Shown: in pieces, positions 28,013 to 35,905 of the stretch
How the letters are laid out: each line of letters starts with the position of its first letter
Position numbering within the stretch: the stretch's first letter is position 1
From: Bacteroidales bacterium
GTDB lineage: Bacteria > Bacteroidota > Bacteroidia > Bacteroidales > TTA-H9
Direction: 5' to 3'
Length of the DNA stretch: 53,465 nt
NCBI GenBank assembly: GCA_030656615.1
Contig: JAUSOY010000016.1
Location: 1-53,465, forward strand
Translations under genes and position numbers: made by a program
Notes under the pieces: model-generated
Seen by the model: only the letters and a program-made list of their open reading frames with translations
What the model was told of the DNA's origin: nothing
The model's database searches: none

Positions 28013-28882
28013 ATGAAATCCATACCTAAACCAAATCATATGGAAACACAGGTAAATAACATCATTCTGGTTCCTACAGACTTTACCGCAGTAACTGAGA
28101 ATGCGATACATCAGGCATGCCAAACAGCAAAAATTATTAAAAGCAAAGTTTGTTTGCTTCATATCATTGATTCGGCTACTAAGTCGAATTTAAAAAAGGA
28201 ACAGCTTGATTCCGATTCAATCGATGCTCGCCTCAAAACGATGGCAGCCGAATTTGCCTCCTTGCATCAGGTAGAAGTTGAAACTTTGACGAGGGAAGGT
28301 TCAATTTTTACTGAAATCGCCGATGTGGCGAAAGAAATTGGTGCAAAATTACTTTTTCTGGGTACTCATGGTAAAACGAACCTTGAACAGAAACTGACCG
28401 GCAGTTATGCACTGAAGGTCGTAACCAAATCTCCTGCTCCCGTTGTTGTAGTTCAGAAAAGAGCTATCGATGGTGTTTACAGAAAAATTGTTCTTCCCAT
28501 CACCAGCGATGCTGGTCCTTGGGAAAAGACAAAATGGGCAACGTATATCGCTCAAAACTTAAAATCAGTTATACATATATACCAGCTACCCGGAGAAGCA
28601 ATTGCTGAAGCCGTCAAAACCATAACCGGTCATTTTGATAAAAACCGTGTTAGTTATGTTGTAAAGGTTGCTGAAAAATCAGGCGATTTCAGCAAACAGG
28701 TCATCGAATATTCCACAGCTAATAATGCTGATATGGTGATGATAATGACAAATCCCGATAAAGGATTATCGACCTTTATTCTTGGAAGTTATGATGAAGA
28801 AATGATTTTTAATGCACCTCAGATACCAGTTATGTGCATAAATCCCCGAGATTTTAATTGGGCAAAAATCGTTGACTATTGA
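28013..28882 (+). CDS. Tandem universal stress protein (UspA family)
   Basis: A 289-residue cytosolic protein with two Usp domains. The first (about 17-147) has IILVPTDFTAVTENAI and ATP-loop-like GTHGKTNLEQKLTGSYALKV, then PAPVVVV. The second (about 155-280) is more diverged (KIVLPITSDAGPWEKTKWA, then GSYDEEMIFNAPQIPVMCI). The first domain keeps the G-x2-G-x9-GS/T nucleotide pattern; the second largely lacks it. The start may be 28013 or the internal ATG 28040 (METQVNN), which fits the family better. It is transcribed alone from the adjacent promoter to a strong terminator. Confidence 0.88.
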   Translation: MKSIPKPNHMETQVNNIILVPTDFTAVTENAIHQACQTAKIIKSKVCLLHIIDSATKSNLKKEQLDSDSIDARLKTMAAEFASLHQVEVETLTREGSIFTEIADVAKEIGAKLLFLGTHGKTNLEQKLTGSYALKVVTKSPAPVVVVQKRAIDGVYRKIVLPITSDAGPWEKTKWATYIAQNLKSVIHIYQLPGEAIAEAVKTITGHFDKNRVSYVVKVAEKSGDFSKQVIEYSTANNADMVMIMTNPDKGLSTFILGSYDEEMIFNAPQIPVMCINPRDFNWAKIVDY

Positions 28883-28902
28883 TCTTTATAATACTTTTGC
28901 AG

Positions 28903-28927
28903 CCCGGCTTTAGAGCCGGGTTTTTTT
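28903..28927 (+). terminator. Rho-independent terminator of the Usp gene
   Basis: Stem CCCGGCT (28903-28909), loop TTAG, AGCCGGG (28914-28920), then seven T. Confidence 0.9.
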
Positions 28928-28992
28928 ATGCTCAGTTCATCAGATTTTTTTACCGCGAATAAACCTTTCGGTAATCAGTGCATCTGAGCATA
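28927..28992 (+). other. Nested inverted repeats, possible structured leader or small RNA
   Basis: Outer arms TATGCTCAG (28927-28935) and CTGAGCATA (28984-28992), inner arms TTACCG (28950-28955) and CGGTAA (28969-28974). It lies directly after the Usp terminator and 131 bases before the TonB receptor gene. No known RNA family was recognised. Confidence 0.4.
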
Positions 28993-29123
28993 GTCCGAAA
29001 GCTTTTATAATAGAGCTTCACCTTTGAATTTTGTGATGGACTTCTTTCCGGGGATGCTTTTCTAAGTGTAAAAGTTGTGGAGGTATTAAAACGTTTGAAA
29101 TAGTAAGATTACAGAAATTAAAA

Positions 29124-31607
29124 ATGAAAAAAATATTTAAAACGGGCTTGCTTTTGTTGATACCAACATTGTTGTCGTCACAAAATTTTCAGCAAGGCAG
29201 TGGTAACGGTCAAATGTCGGCTGAGAAAATCGGAAAAGTTAGTGGTAAAGTTATTGATTGTGATAGCCGTCAGGCACTTGAATTTGCAAATGTCGTTCTT
29301 TATCGTAGCCGCGATTCTGTTGTGGCCGAAGGCGGAATTACCGATGAGGCCGGATTGTTTTCTTTCTCAAAATTGTCTTTTGGCCGTTATTATCTGATGA
29401 TACAGTTTGTTGGATACCCTTCTTTTACAAAAGATTCAATTTTTATAAGACCCAATAAACCGGATCTTGATCTCGGTAATGTTGTTCTTAAGCTTTCTTC
29501 CAGAGACCTTGTAGGTGTAGAAATAAAAGATACCAAAGCTGTTATGGAGTACTCGCTGGAGAAGAAAGTGATTAATGTTGAATCAAATCTGGCTGCAAGT
29601 GGCGGCACAGCTGTGGATATTATGCAGACAATACCGGCTGTTCAGGTTGATATTGATGGGAATGTCAGTTTGCGCGGTTCCGGTAATGTTACAATTCTGG
29701 TCGATGGCAGGCCATCAGGGATTGTAAGTCTGGATGAATTGCCAGCCAGTATGATAGAAAGGGTTGAAATTATTACAAATCCTTCTGCCCGGTACGATCC
29801 GGATGGTACGTCAGGCATTATTAATATTGTTCTTAAAAAGAAAAAGAAACCCGGATATAATGGACTGGTTTCTATAAATTCTGGACTTGGAAATCGCTAT
29901 AGTGCTTCTACCTCACTCAATTACCGGTATAATAAATTTAATGTATTCGCCAATTACGATTATCGCCATTTTACGATGGAAGGTTATTCGAATAATTTCA
30001 GGGAATCGACTTTTGGTGATTCTCTAACTTTCCTGGATCAAAAAGGCACTTGGGATCGCAATGGTAAGTTTCATAATGTGCGTTTTGGAGCCGATTATTT
30101 TATCAATCCTAAAAATACTCTCTCTTTTTCAGGGCTTCTAAATTTCAGGGACTTCAAGAATTCCGATTTTACCAATTACGCTAATTTGTCCTTATCAAAA
30201 GATACAACATCCTTTTTTACTTCGAGTACTAATAATGTTTCAAAAAATTCGGGTCAGGAATTCTCGATGAATTATAAAAAAACCTTCGATAATAAAGTTC
30301 AGGAATTGACAGCCGATGTGCTTTTCTCTTCCACAGGAGGCAACTATGATTCATATATGGTGCGTGATTTTTTAATGGCCGATACGAGCCTAAGCGTGTT
30401 TTTAAATCAATTACAAAATACACTTTCAGATAATACCCGAAAATTTGTTTCTGCTCAAACAGATTATGTGCATCCATTGGGGTCAGGCCGTTTGGAAACG
30501 GGTTATAAATTTTACTGGCAACGAAATGATTTGGATTACAGGATGATGAATTTTGTTGGGAATGTTTGGGTGCAGGATTCATCCCGATCAAATGAGTTTA
30601 TTTATAACGAGTATATCCATTCCGCCTATGGCATTTATAGTAATTCGCTAACAGAGAAAATTCGTTACCAAATAGGTTTGCGTGCCGAAGCGGCCCAATC
30701 TGAATCGAACCAGGTGACGCAGGCCGATGTTTATAAAAACGATTATTTTAGTTTATTTCCTTCGGTGCACATCAAGTATGAAATGAATGACAAGCATTCG
30801 GCTCAAATAAGCTATTCACGGCGTGTCAATCGTCCCGGAAGTATGGTATTAAATCCATTTGTAAACTACAGTGATCCCCTGAACTTATCTGCTGGTAATC
30901 CGTACCTGAAACCCGAATATATTAATGCGGCAGAATTAGCCTATTCCGCACAGATTAAAAACACAACCATCAACGCTTCTGTTTTTTACCGGAATATTGA
31001 AGGTGTAATCTCGCGGATAATGACCCTTGATACATCAGGTGTTTCCTTTACAACATATAAAAACCAGGATAAATCATACGCCTATGGTTCCGAAATTATT
31101 TTAACCCAGCAAATTCAGAAATGGTGGAGACTCAATACCAGTTTTTCATACTTTCTTACGGGTTTCAAAGGAGCCGACGTAAATACCAACACTCAGGAAA
31201 GCGATTCATGGACTTTCAAAATTTTCTCGATGATGACAATTCCGAAAATCGTTGATATTCAACTGAACTTCAATTATAATGCTCCTGTGGTATTTACACC
31301 TTCAATCAATAGCTTCAGGAGCATGATGATGGGCGGAACTCAGGGAAGGCTGGAATCGAATTACTGGGCTGATATCGGATTAAAGAAAGATGTATTTAAG
31401 GGAAAAGGTACAATAACCATGCGTTTGAGCGATGTTTTCAAAACGCAATCATTCAATATTACAACCTACGGTTCAAATTTTACTACGTATAGCGAAAAAG
31501 GACGCAATAGTCGAATATTATTTATTGGTTTTTCATACCGATTCAATGATTTTAAACGCCGACAGAACAAAGATCGTGAAAATGGGATGGAAGACATGGA
31601 AGGTTGA
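29124..31607 (+). CDS. TonB-dependent receptor-like outer-membrane protein (CarboxypepD_reg-like, plug, OMP_b-brl)
   Basis: An 827-residue outer-membrane protein. It has a signal peptide (IFKTGLLLLIPTLLSS); a carboxypeptidase-regulatory-like domain at about 37-115 (GKVSGKVIDCDSRQALEFANV); and a plug at about 150-240 (GGTAVDIMQTIPAVQVD, then SLRGSGNVTILVDGRPSG and IERVEIITNPSARYDPDG). A large barrel follows, ending GFSYRFNDF plus a polar tail, with the family's NPFVNYSDPLNLSAGNPYLKPEY strand pair. This is the non-Sus group; no SusD partner is adjacent and the substrate is unknown. The barrel is followed by a 15-residue charged tail, so the C-terminal residue is not the usual F. Confidence 0.9.
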   Translation: MKKIFKTGLLLLIPTLLSSQNFQQGSGNGQMSAEKIGKVSGKVIDCDSRQALEFANVVLYRSRDSVVAEGGITDEAGLFSFSKLSFGRYYLMIQFVGYPSFTKDSIFIRPNKPDLDLGNVVLKLSSRDLVGVEIKDTKAVMEYSLEKKVINVESNLAASGGTAVDIMQTIPAVQVDIDGNVSLRGSGNVTILVDGRPSGIVSLDELPASMIERVEIITNPSARYDPDGTSGIINIVLKKKKKPGYNGLVSINSGLGNRYSASTSLNYRYNKFNVFANYDYRHFTMEGYSNNFRESTFGDSLTFLDQKGTWDRNGKFHNVRFGADYFINPKNTLSFSGLLNFRDFKNSDFTNYANLSLSKDTTSFFTSSTNNVSKNSGQEFSMNYKKTFDNKVQELTADVLFSSTGGNYDSYMVRDFLMADTSLSVFLNQLQNTLSDNTRKFVSAQTDYVHPLGSGRLETGYKFYWQRNDLDYRMMNFVGNVWVQDSSRSNEFIYNEYIHSAYGIYSNSLTEKIRYQIGLRAEAAQSESNQVTQADVYKNDYFSLFPSVHIKYEMNDKHSAQISYSRRVNRPGSMVLNPFVNYSDPLNLSAGNPYLKPEYINAAELAYSAQIKNTTINASVFYRNIEGVISRIMTLDTSGVSFTTYKNQDKSYAYGSEIILTQQIQKWWRLNTSFSYFLTGFKGADVNTNTQESDSWTFKIFSMMTIPKIVDIQLNFNYNAPVVFTPSINSFRSMMMGGTQGRLESNYWADIGLKKDVFKGKGTITMRLSDVFKTQSFNITTYGSNFTTYSEKGRNSRILFIGFSYRFNDFKRRQNKDRENGMEDMEG

Positions 31608-31882
31608 TAAATAGTTTTTAGATTCTGAATAATTTAGATTCTAAGCAATTTTTAAATTTTGAAATGGAAAATCAGGCATGAAGATATTTGCTTGATTCCC
31701 TTTTTAATTTCTTCAGAAAAGGAGTTCAGGTGATAATAAATATTTTGTTTTTCTTGTTTGAGCATAACTTCCATTCATCGGAATAGTAGTTTGTTTCTTT
31801 GATTCCAATTGTTTTAAACTGATTGCTGTCAGTATATGATTTTCTTAAGGGAAGTATGCTGTACGCATAATACTCATCTTTG
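31608..31882. other. Intergenic, no gene seen
   Basis: AT-rich region downstream of the TonB receptor gene. A 10-base direct repeat TTTAGATTCT occurs twice close to its left end. No ORF with coding character, no RNA gene and no strong hairpin was seen. It ends at the cca promoter. Confidence 0.4.
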
Positions 31883-31890
31883 TATCTTTG
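31883..31890 (+). promoter_or_regulatory. Promoter of cca, short leader
   Basis: TATCTTTG, an exact TAnnTTTG match, its G 11 bases before the ATG at 31901. This decides the start: the longer frame from TTG 31880 would begin inside the promoter. Confidence 0.65.
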
Positions 31891-31900
31891 TACCGAAAAC

Positions 31901-33346
31901 ATGAATACAGACAGTACCCGAATATTAAACGAAACGATATTTCATCTCATTCGTGACGAAGCTTTCGAAATGAATGTAGAGGCATATGTAATTGGTGGTT
32001 TTGTTCGTGATGTTTTTTTAGGGCGTAATTCCAAGGATATTGATATCGCCGTGGTGGGTAGTGGTATTGACTTAGCCAGGCGTGTGGCAAAAAGAATAGG
32101 GAAAAACTGTCAGGTTAGTATTTTTAAAAATTTTGGTACTGCCAGCATTACCTTCCGTCGTAAAAAATTGTGGAATATTGAGTTCGTTGGTACCCGGAAA
32201 GAATCTTACCATGAGGATTCCCGGAAACCAGATGTGATACCCGGTAGTCTTTCCGATGACCAAAATCGTCGCGATTTCACGATTAATGCATTGGCATTTA
32301 GTCTTTGTAAAGAAGATTATGGCCGATTAATTGACCCATTTGACGGAATAGGGGACATAAAATTGGGGATACTGCGTACGCCCCTTGAACCGGATATTAC
32401 TTTTTCGGATGATCCATTACGGATGATGAGAGCAGCCCGTTTTGCCTCGCAATTGGGATTCGGAATACATCCTCATACCCTTGAATCGGTAAAGCGAAAT
32501 GCTGGACGACTGGACATTGTATCAAGAGAAAGGATTATGGATGAGTTCAATAAAATTTTACTTTCTTCTAAACCCAGTGTGGGTTTAAAGATTCTTTTCG
32601 ATACAGGTTTGTTAAAATCATTTTTTCCGGAGATGACTGCCCTGGTCGGAGCAGAATATATTGAAGGCAAAGGTCATAAGGATAATTTCAGACATACGCT
32701 GGAGGTAGTGGATAATCTTTCAGTCAATACAGAAGATTTGTGGTTGCGATGGGCAGCTTTACTGCATGATATTGGAAAACCTGCCACCAAACGCTTCGAT
32801 AACCAGGTTGGATGGACTTTTCATGGTCACGAAGTTGTTGGAAAGCGTATGGTTAAAAACCTTTTCAAGCGACTGAAATTGCCGTTAAATGAGAAAATGA
32901 ATTACGTTGAAAAACTGGTAGCTCTTCATCTCAGACCCATTGCACTTGTTGACGAAGGAGTATCAGATTCCGCACTCCGACGCCTTTTGTATGAAGCTGG
33001 TGACGAAATTGAGGACTTAATGCTTCTTTGCGAAGCCGATATCACCTCCAAAAACTCTGAGAAAGTCAGTCGTTATCTAATGAATTTTAGTTTTGTACGC
33101 AAACGTTTAATTGAAGTAGAAAAGAAAGATCATATTCGCAATTTTCAACCACCCGTTAGTGGAGAATTGATTATGCAGACATTTGGAATAGGACCATCTA
33201 GACAGGTTGGATTAATAAAAACGGCTATCAAGGATGCAATTCTTGATTGTAAAATTGATAATGAATATCATCAGGCTTTCCAGTTGATGCTGGATGAAGG
33301 CCGGACTCTTGGCCTTTTACCGATAATTATCCAAAAGCCGGAATAG
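31901..33346 (+). CDS. cca: CCA tRNA nucleotidyltransferase / poly(A) polymerase family with HD domain
   Basis: Class II nucleotidyltransferase that adds or repairs the 3' CCA of tRNAs. It is 481 residues from ATG 31901. The head has GGFVRDVFLGRNSKDIDIAV with the two catalytic Asp, then RRDFTINALAF and the RMMRAARFASQLGF helix. The HD domain (LLHDIGKPATK, then HEVVG) is at about 290-400, and the anticodon-like tail follows. This gene precedes tRNA-Val, whose own 3' CCA is not encoded, which makes the enzyme necessary. Poly(A) polymerases share the fold, but the HD domain and length fit the Bacteroidota CCA/PcnB group. Confidence 0.9.
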   Translation: MNTDSTRILNETIFHLIRDEAFEMNVEAYVIGGFVRDVFLGRNSKDIDIAVVGSGIDLARRVAKRIGKNCQVSIFKNFGTASITFRRKKLWNIEFVGTRKESYHEDSRKPDVIPGSLSDDQNRRDFTINALAFSLCKEDYGRLIDPFDGIGDIKLGILRTPLEPDITFSDDPLRMMRAARFASQLGFGIHPHTLESVKRNAGRLDIVSRERIMDEFNKILLSSKPSVGLKILFDTGLLKSFFPEMTALVGAEYIEGKGHKDNFRHTLEVVDNLSVNTEDLWLRWAALLHDIGKPATKRFDNQVGWTFHGHEVVGKRMVKNLFKRLKLPLNEKMNYVEKLVALHLRPIALVDEGVSDSALRRLLYEAGDEIEDLMLLCEADITSKNSEKVSRYLMNFSFVRKRLIEVEKKDHIRNFQPPVSGELIMQTFGIGPSRQVGLIKTAIKDAILDCKIDNEYHQAFQLMLDEGRTLGLLPIIIQKPE

Positions 33347-33349
33347 GAA

Positions 33350-33379
33350 TTGCAGAAATGAAATACTGTTTTATCTTTG
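33350..33379 (+). promoter_or_regulatory. Promoter of tRNA-Val
   Basis: TTG (33350-33352), 19 bases, TATCTTTG (33372-33379), both elements matching the Bacteroidota consensus. The tRNA begins 11 bases later. Confidence 0.7.
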
Positions 33380-33389
33380 CAGCCCCAAC

Positions 33390-33464
33390 GGGATGTTAAC
33401 TCAGTTGGTTTAGAGTGCCACCTTGACAGGGTGGAAGTCACAGGTTCGAGTCCCGTACATCCCA
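33390..33464 (+). tRNA. tRNA-Val (anticodon GAC)
   Basis: 75 bases with a full cloverleaf: acceptor GGGATGT / ACATCCC (7 bp), D stem ACTC/GAGT, anticodon stem CCACC/GGTGG around loop TTGACAG (anticodon GAC), T stem ACAGG/CCCGT with loop TTCGAGT and one A-C mismatch, discriminator A. CCA is not encoded. A promoter precedes and a terminator follows, so it is its own transcript. Confidence 0.95.
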
Positions 33465-33467
33465 CAG

Positions 33468-33493
33468 CCCCGCATGAAAATGTGGGGTTTTTT
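33468..33493 (+). terminator. Terminator of tRNA-Val
   Basis: CCCCGCAT (33468-33475), loop GAAA, ATGTGGGG (33480-33487, one G-U), then six T. Confidence 0.9.
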
Positions 33494-33510
33494 ATTTCCG
33501 GTTTCTCTTG

Positions 33511-33683
33511 TTCGACTGAGGCTCTTGCCTCAGTCGAATCTATCCGTGTAGGATCTGCCTACAAATCAAACCATTCGACTGAATTTTTTGCATCTTTGAG
33601 GGAGAATTTAAAATCGATAGGTGTTTTGGCAGAAATCAGGCTATGCCTGATTTTATAACCCGACTCAGGCACAGCCTGAGCCG
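33511..33683. repeat. Cluster of four small palindromes with AGGC/GCCT cores
   Basis: Arms at 33511-33522 with 33527-33538 (12 bp perfect, loop TCTT), 33547-33552 with 33558-33563 (6 bp), 33633-33641 with 33645-33653 (9 bp, loop TAT), and 33661-33670 with 33674-33683 (one mismatch, loop ACA). The first and last share CGACT(G/C)AGGC. A lone TTCGACTGA copy is at 33574. No gene reads through. They look like a REP-like family placed after a tRNA, together with the tail of the tRNA terminator region. Confidence 0.7.
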
Positions 33684-33726
33684 AACAGAGGTTATATGTT
33701 AATCCGAAGACATGTTGATTTAATAG

Positions 33727-33760
33727 AAAACCCCATACTGTTAAAGTAACAATATGGGGT
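33727..33760 (-). terminator. Terminator of the small-gene pair
   Basis: ACCCCATA (33730-33737) with TATGGGGT (33753-33760) and inner TGTTA/TAACA around loop AAG. On the minus strand it is followed by TTTTCTATT. It lies 33 bases after the 46-codon gene. Confidence 0.75.
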
Positions 33761-33792
33761 AGTAATGATTCGCCTTGTTATGCGAAAGAAGC

Positions 33793-33933
33793 TTAAAACC
33801 GGTGTTCTGACTCGTCTATGAAGCGATATGTACCATCTTCGCTCTCTTCTGCAAGTGGTGCGTTTTTGAGCTCATGTAACAGCAAGAGACCAAAAACAGT
33901 TAGTAATAGTATAAAAATTAGTAGTTTAATCAT
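33793..33933 (-). CDS. 46-residue single-pass membrane microprotein
   Basis: ATG at 33933, TAA at 33793-33795. The N-terminus is a clear membrane helix (MIKLLIFILLLTVFGLLLL); the remaining 26 residues are polar and acidic (HELKNAPLAEESEDGTYRF, ending DESEHRF). No family is known to me. Its start codon overlaps the last 8 bases of the gene before it, which suggests translational coupling, and a terminator follows closely. The ORF is real on the grounds of overlap, hydrophobic-then-acidic design and terminator placement; function is unknown. Confidence 0.6.
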   Translation of the reverse strand: MIKLLIFILLLTVFGLLLLHELKNAPLAEESEDGTYRFIDESEHRF

Positions 33934-34114
33934 GGTACATCAAATATTCTTTTATCCGTTTTATTCCGGGTTGGTCTAAGGCCGCTCCGGAGAGTATTTC
34001 ATTTTCATTTCTGTTTCCAACCTTGGGTTGATTTCCGTTTTTTCTAACTTGAACTCCTTCGAAACTGTGTTTCCGGAAGGAACTTAATAATTCTTGTACT
34101 TTTTTGTCCGCCAT
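33926..34114 (-). CDS. 62-residue hypothetical protein
   Basis: I chose the ATG at 34114 (MADKKVQELLSSFRKHSF) over the upstream TTG/ATG-like start at 34159, which only adds low-complexity residues. The chain is basic and soluble, with ENEILSGAALDQPGIKRIKEYL near its end. No family was recognised. Its stop lies 8 bases inside the following microprotein gene, an ATG-ATTAA overlap. The pair looks like a small two-gene unit between tRNA-Val and metK. Confidence 0.55.
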   Translation of the reverse strand: MADKKVQELLSSFRKHSFEGVQVRKNGNQPKVGNRNENEILSGAALDQPGIKRIKEYLMYHD

Positions 34115-34372
34115 TTTTAAAGATTTATTCTTAATATTTAGGCGGCTGGGTATATTCAATTTTTATTCCAAAATTCGTAAAACACAGAAAAACAATAAAT
34201 TATAGTTTAATTCGGTTCGGTCTTTTTGAGTTATAGGTATGTATTCCGTAGTTAATAAACTTTAAATCGAATGATTATAATCTTAAATAATTGTTAATCA
34301 ATAAGATAACATTTTTTTAATTCGTTATCCGAATTTGTATTAATTATCCGAAAACGGATATTAAAATGTGAT
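34115..34372. other. AT-rich spacer upstream of the small-gene pair
   Basis: About 250 bases between the 62-residue gene start and the metK terminator, very AT-rich near 34240-34370. It must hold the small-gene promoter. No clear TAnnTTTG box, gene or hairpin was seen. Confidence 0.4.
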
Positions 34373-34410
34373 AAAAAACCCGAAAATTCATCATGGCGAA
34401 TTCTCGGGTT
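34373..34410 (-). terminator. Terminator of metK
   Basis: Stem 34377-34389 with 34398-34410 (one mismatch), followed on the minus strand by TTTTT. It lies 33 bases after the metK stop. Confidence 0.8.
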
Positions 34411-34443
34411 CTTATGTTTAAATATTTGTGTTAGAGTTTTGTA

Positions 34444-35745
34444 CTATAGACCAAAGGCAGATTTAATTTTATCAACATAGTCCATTTTTTCCCACGCAAA
34501 GAATTCAACATTTTTGAAGTATTTTTCTTTTCCATTAACCGTTTCAGTGCGGGTATCGGCATCTGAATAATAAACTTCAACTTCTTTGGTATAAATGTCT
34601 CTACCGAAATGACCATAAGCAGCAGTTGCTCTATAAATCGGATTTTTCAGGCCAAAACGTTTAACGATAGCATATGGTTTCATATCGAAAATATTTTTGA
34701 TATGATTTCCGATTTCTCCATCGCTTAATTTCTTGCCATTAGAGTCTTTTACCTTTGCAGATCCGTAGGTTTTAATATTAATGCCAACAGGCTCTGCAAC
34801 TCCAATTGCGTACGCAACCTGTACCAGGGCTTCTCCACAAACGCCTGCAGCAACAAGGTTTTTAGCAATATGCCGGGCGGCATATGCGGCTGAACGGTCA
34901 ACCTTTGAAGGGTCTTTACCCGAAAATGCTCCGCCACCATGAGCGCCTCTGCCACCGTAGGTATCCACGATGATTTTGCGTCCGGTAAGGCCGGTATCTC
35001 CGTGAGGTCCACCAATAACAAATTTCCCGGTGGGATTTACATACAGTTTATAATCGTTTTTAAATAATCGTTTTACACGCTCAGGCAAGGTTCTTTTTAC
35101 TCTGGGGATAAGAATTTTTTCTACATCCTGACGAATTTTATCGAGCATCAGTTCATCCGATGCAAAATCGTCATGTTGCGTAGAAAGTACCAGTGTGTCG
35201 ATGCGTTTTGGTTTATTATTATCGTCGTATTCTACCGTAACCTGTGACTTGCTGTCGGGTCGCAGATATTTCATCTGTTTTCCTTCTTTTCGTATGGCTG
35301 CAAGTTCCTGAACCATTATATGGGATAGTTCAACAGGCAGTGGCATCAGGTTGTCCATTTCGGTGCAGGCATAGCCAAACATCATTCCCTGATCACCGGC
35401 ACCTTGTTCCTCTTCCGTTTTACGGTCGACGCCTTGGTTAATGTCAGGTGATTGTTCGTGAATGGTGTTAATTACACCACAGGATTCACTGTCGAAACGA
35501 TATTCGGCCTTGGTATATCCTATTTCACGAATGGTAGTACGAACGATATCTTGTATGTCTACGTAGCCCTGGGTTTTTACTTCACCTGAACATATGGCAA
35601 GACCAGTCGTAACCATCGTTTCACAGGCAACTTTTGAGTTTTTATCCCAGCGCAAAAATTCATCGAGTAAAGCATCAGATATTTGGTCGGCAACCTTATC
35701 AGGATGCCCTTCCGAAACAGATTCGGATGTAAATAGAAATCCCAT
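34444..35745 (-). CDS. metK: S-adenosylmethionine synthetase
   Basis: Makes S-adenosylmethionine from methionine and ATP. It is 433 residues (a little longer than E. coli's 384, as is common in Bacteroidota), starting [30 protein letters not shown]. Other signature segments are [12 protein letters not shown], the P-loop-like [21 protein letters not shown] and [20 protein letters not shown]. All metal- and ATP-binding residues in these motifs are present. Its 5' leader (about 120 bases) carries a SAM-II-like pseudoknot, so it is probably feedback-controlled by its own product. It is a single-gene unit with a good promoter and terminator. Confidence 0.97.
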   Translation of the reverse strand: MGFLFTSESVSEGHPDKVADQISDALLDEFLRWDKNSKVACETMVTTGLAICSGEVKTQGYVDIQDIVRTTIREIGYTKAEYRFDSESCGVINTIHEQSPDINQGVDRKTEEEQGAGDQGMMFGYACTEMDNLMPLPVELSHIMVQELAAIRKEGKQMKYLRPDSKSQVTVEYDDNNKPKRIDTLVLSTQHDDFASDELMLDKIRQDVEKILIPRVKRTLPERVKRLFKNDYKLYVNPTGKFVIGGPHGDTGLTGRKIIVDTYGGRGAHGGGAFSGKDPSKVDRSAAYAARHIAKNLVAAGVCGEALVQVAYAIGVAEPVGINIKTYGSAKVKDSNGKKLSDGEIGNHIKNIFDMKPYAIVKRFGLKNPIYRATAAYGHFGRDIYTKEVEVYYSDADTRTETVNGKEKYFKNVEFFAWEKMDYVDKIKSAFGL

Positions 35746-35784
35746 CGTTGTTTTGTATTTAATGTAACAATAAGTATGGGTGGG

Positions 35785-35858
35785 AAATCTGATTGATCGT
35801 AAATTGCCATTGTTTTAGCATTTTTTATCGTGGTTGCAATCAATCAAATTTTTCCACT
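35785..35858 (-). promoter_or_regulatory. SAM-II-like riboswitch with competing helix, metK leader
   Basis: In the minus-strand leader: stem GTGG (35857-35854) / CCAC (35833-35830) closes a loop with ATTTGATTGATTGCAA. It is followed by GATAAA (35829-35824) and TGCTAAAA (35820-35813), then CAAT (35812-35809). This follows the SAM-II order: hairpin loop AUUU...AUUGCAA, GAUAAA, GCUAAA. Two pseudoknot helices form: GC 35837-35836 with GC 35819-35818, and ATTG 35844-35841 with CAAT 35812-35809. The second replaces CC/GG of the metX SAM-II RNA, a covarying change. Downstream, 35799-35785 can pair with the loop (35851-35837) in a 15-bp helix with two wobbles, which excludes the pseudoknot and is thus a likely expression platform. 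P1 is short (4 bp). Confidence 0.7.
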
Positions 35859-35867
35859 CGCGAGCGA

Positions 35868-35875
35868 CAAAGATA
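35868..35875 (-). promoter_or_regulatory. Promoter of metK
   Basis: On the minus strand TATCTTTG, an exact TAnnTTTG match, just upstream of the riboswitch-like element. Confidence 0.6.
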
Positions 35876-35905
35876 CGCTTTTATTAAAAGTAGCTTAAAA
35901 TTTCT

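Noticed and set aside
33377-33658. A 93-codon open frame on the plus strand
   Set aside because: It reads through tRNA-Val, its terminator and the palindromes.
33511-33683. CRISPR-like repeat array
   Set aside because: Repeats are palindromes of differing length and spacing, with no constant spacer size and no cas genes.
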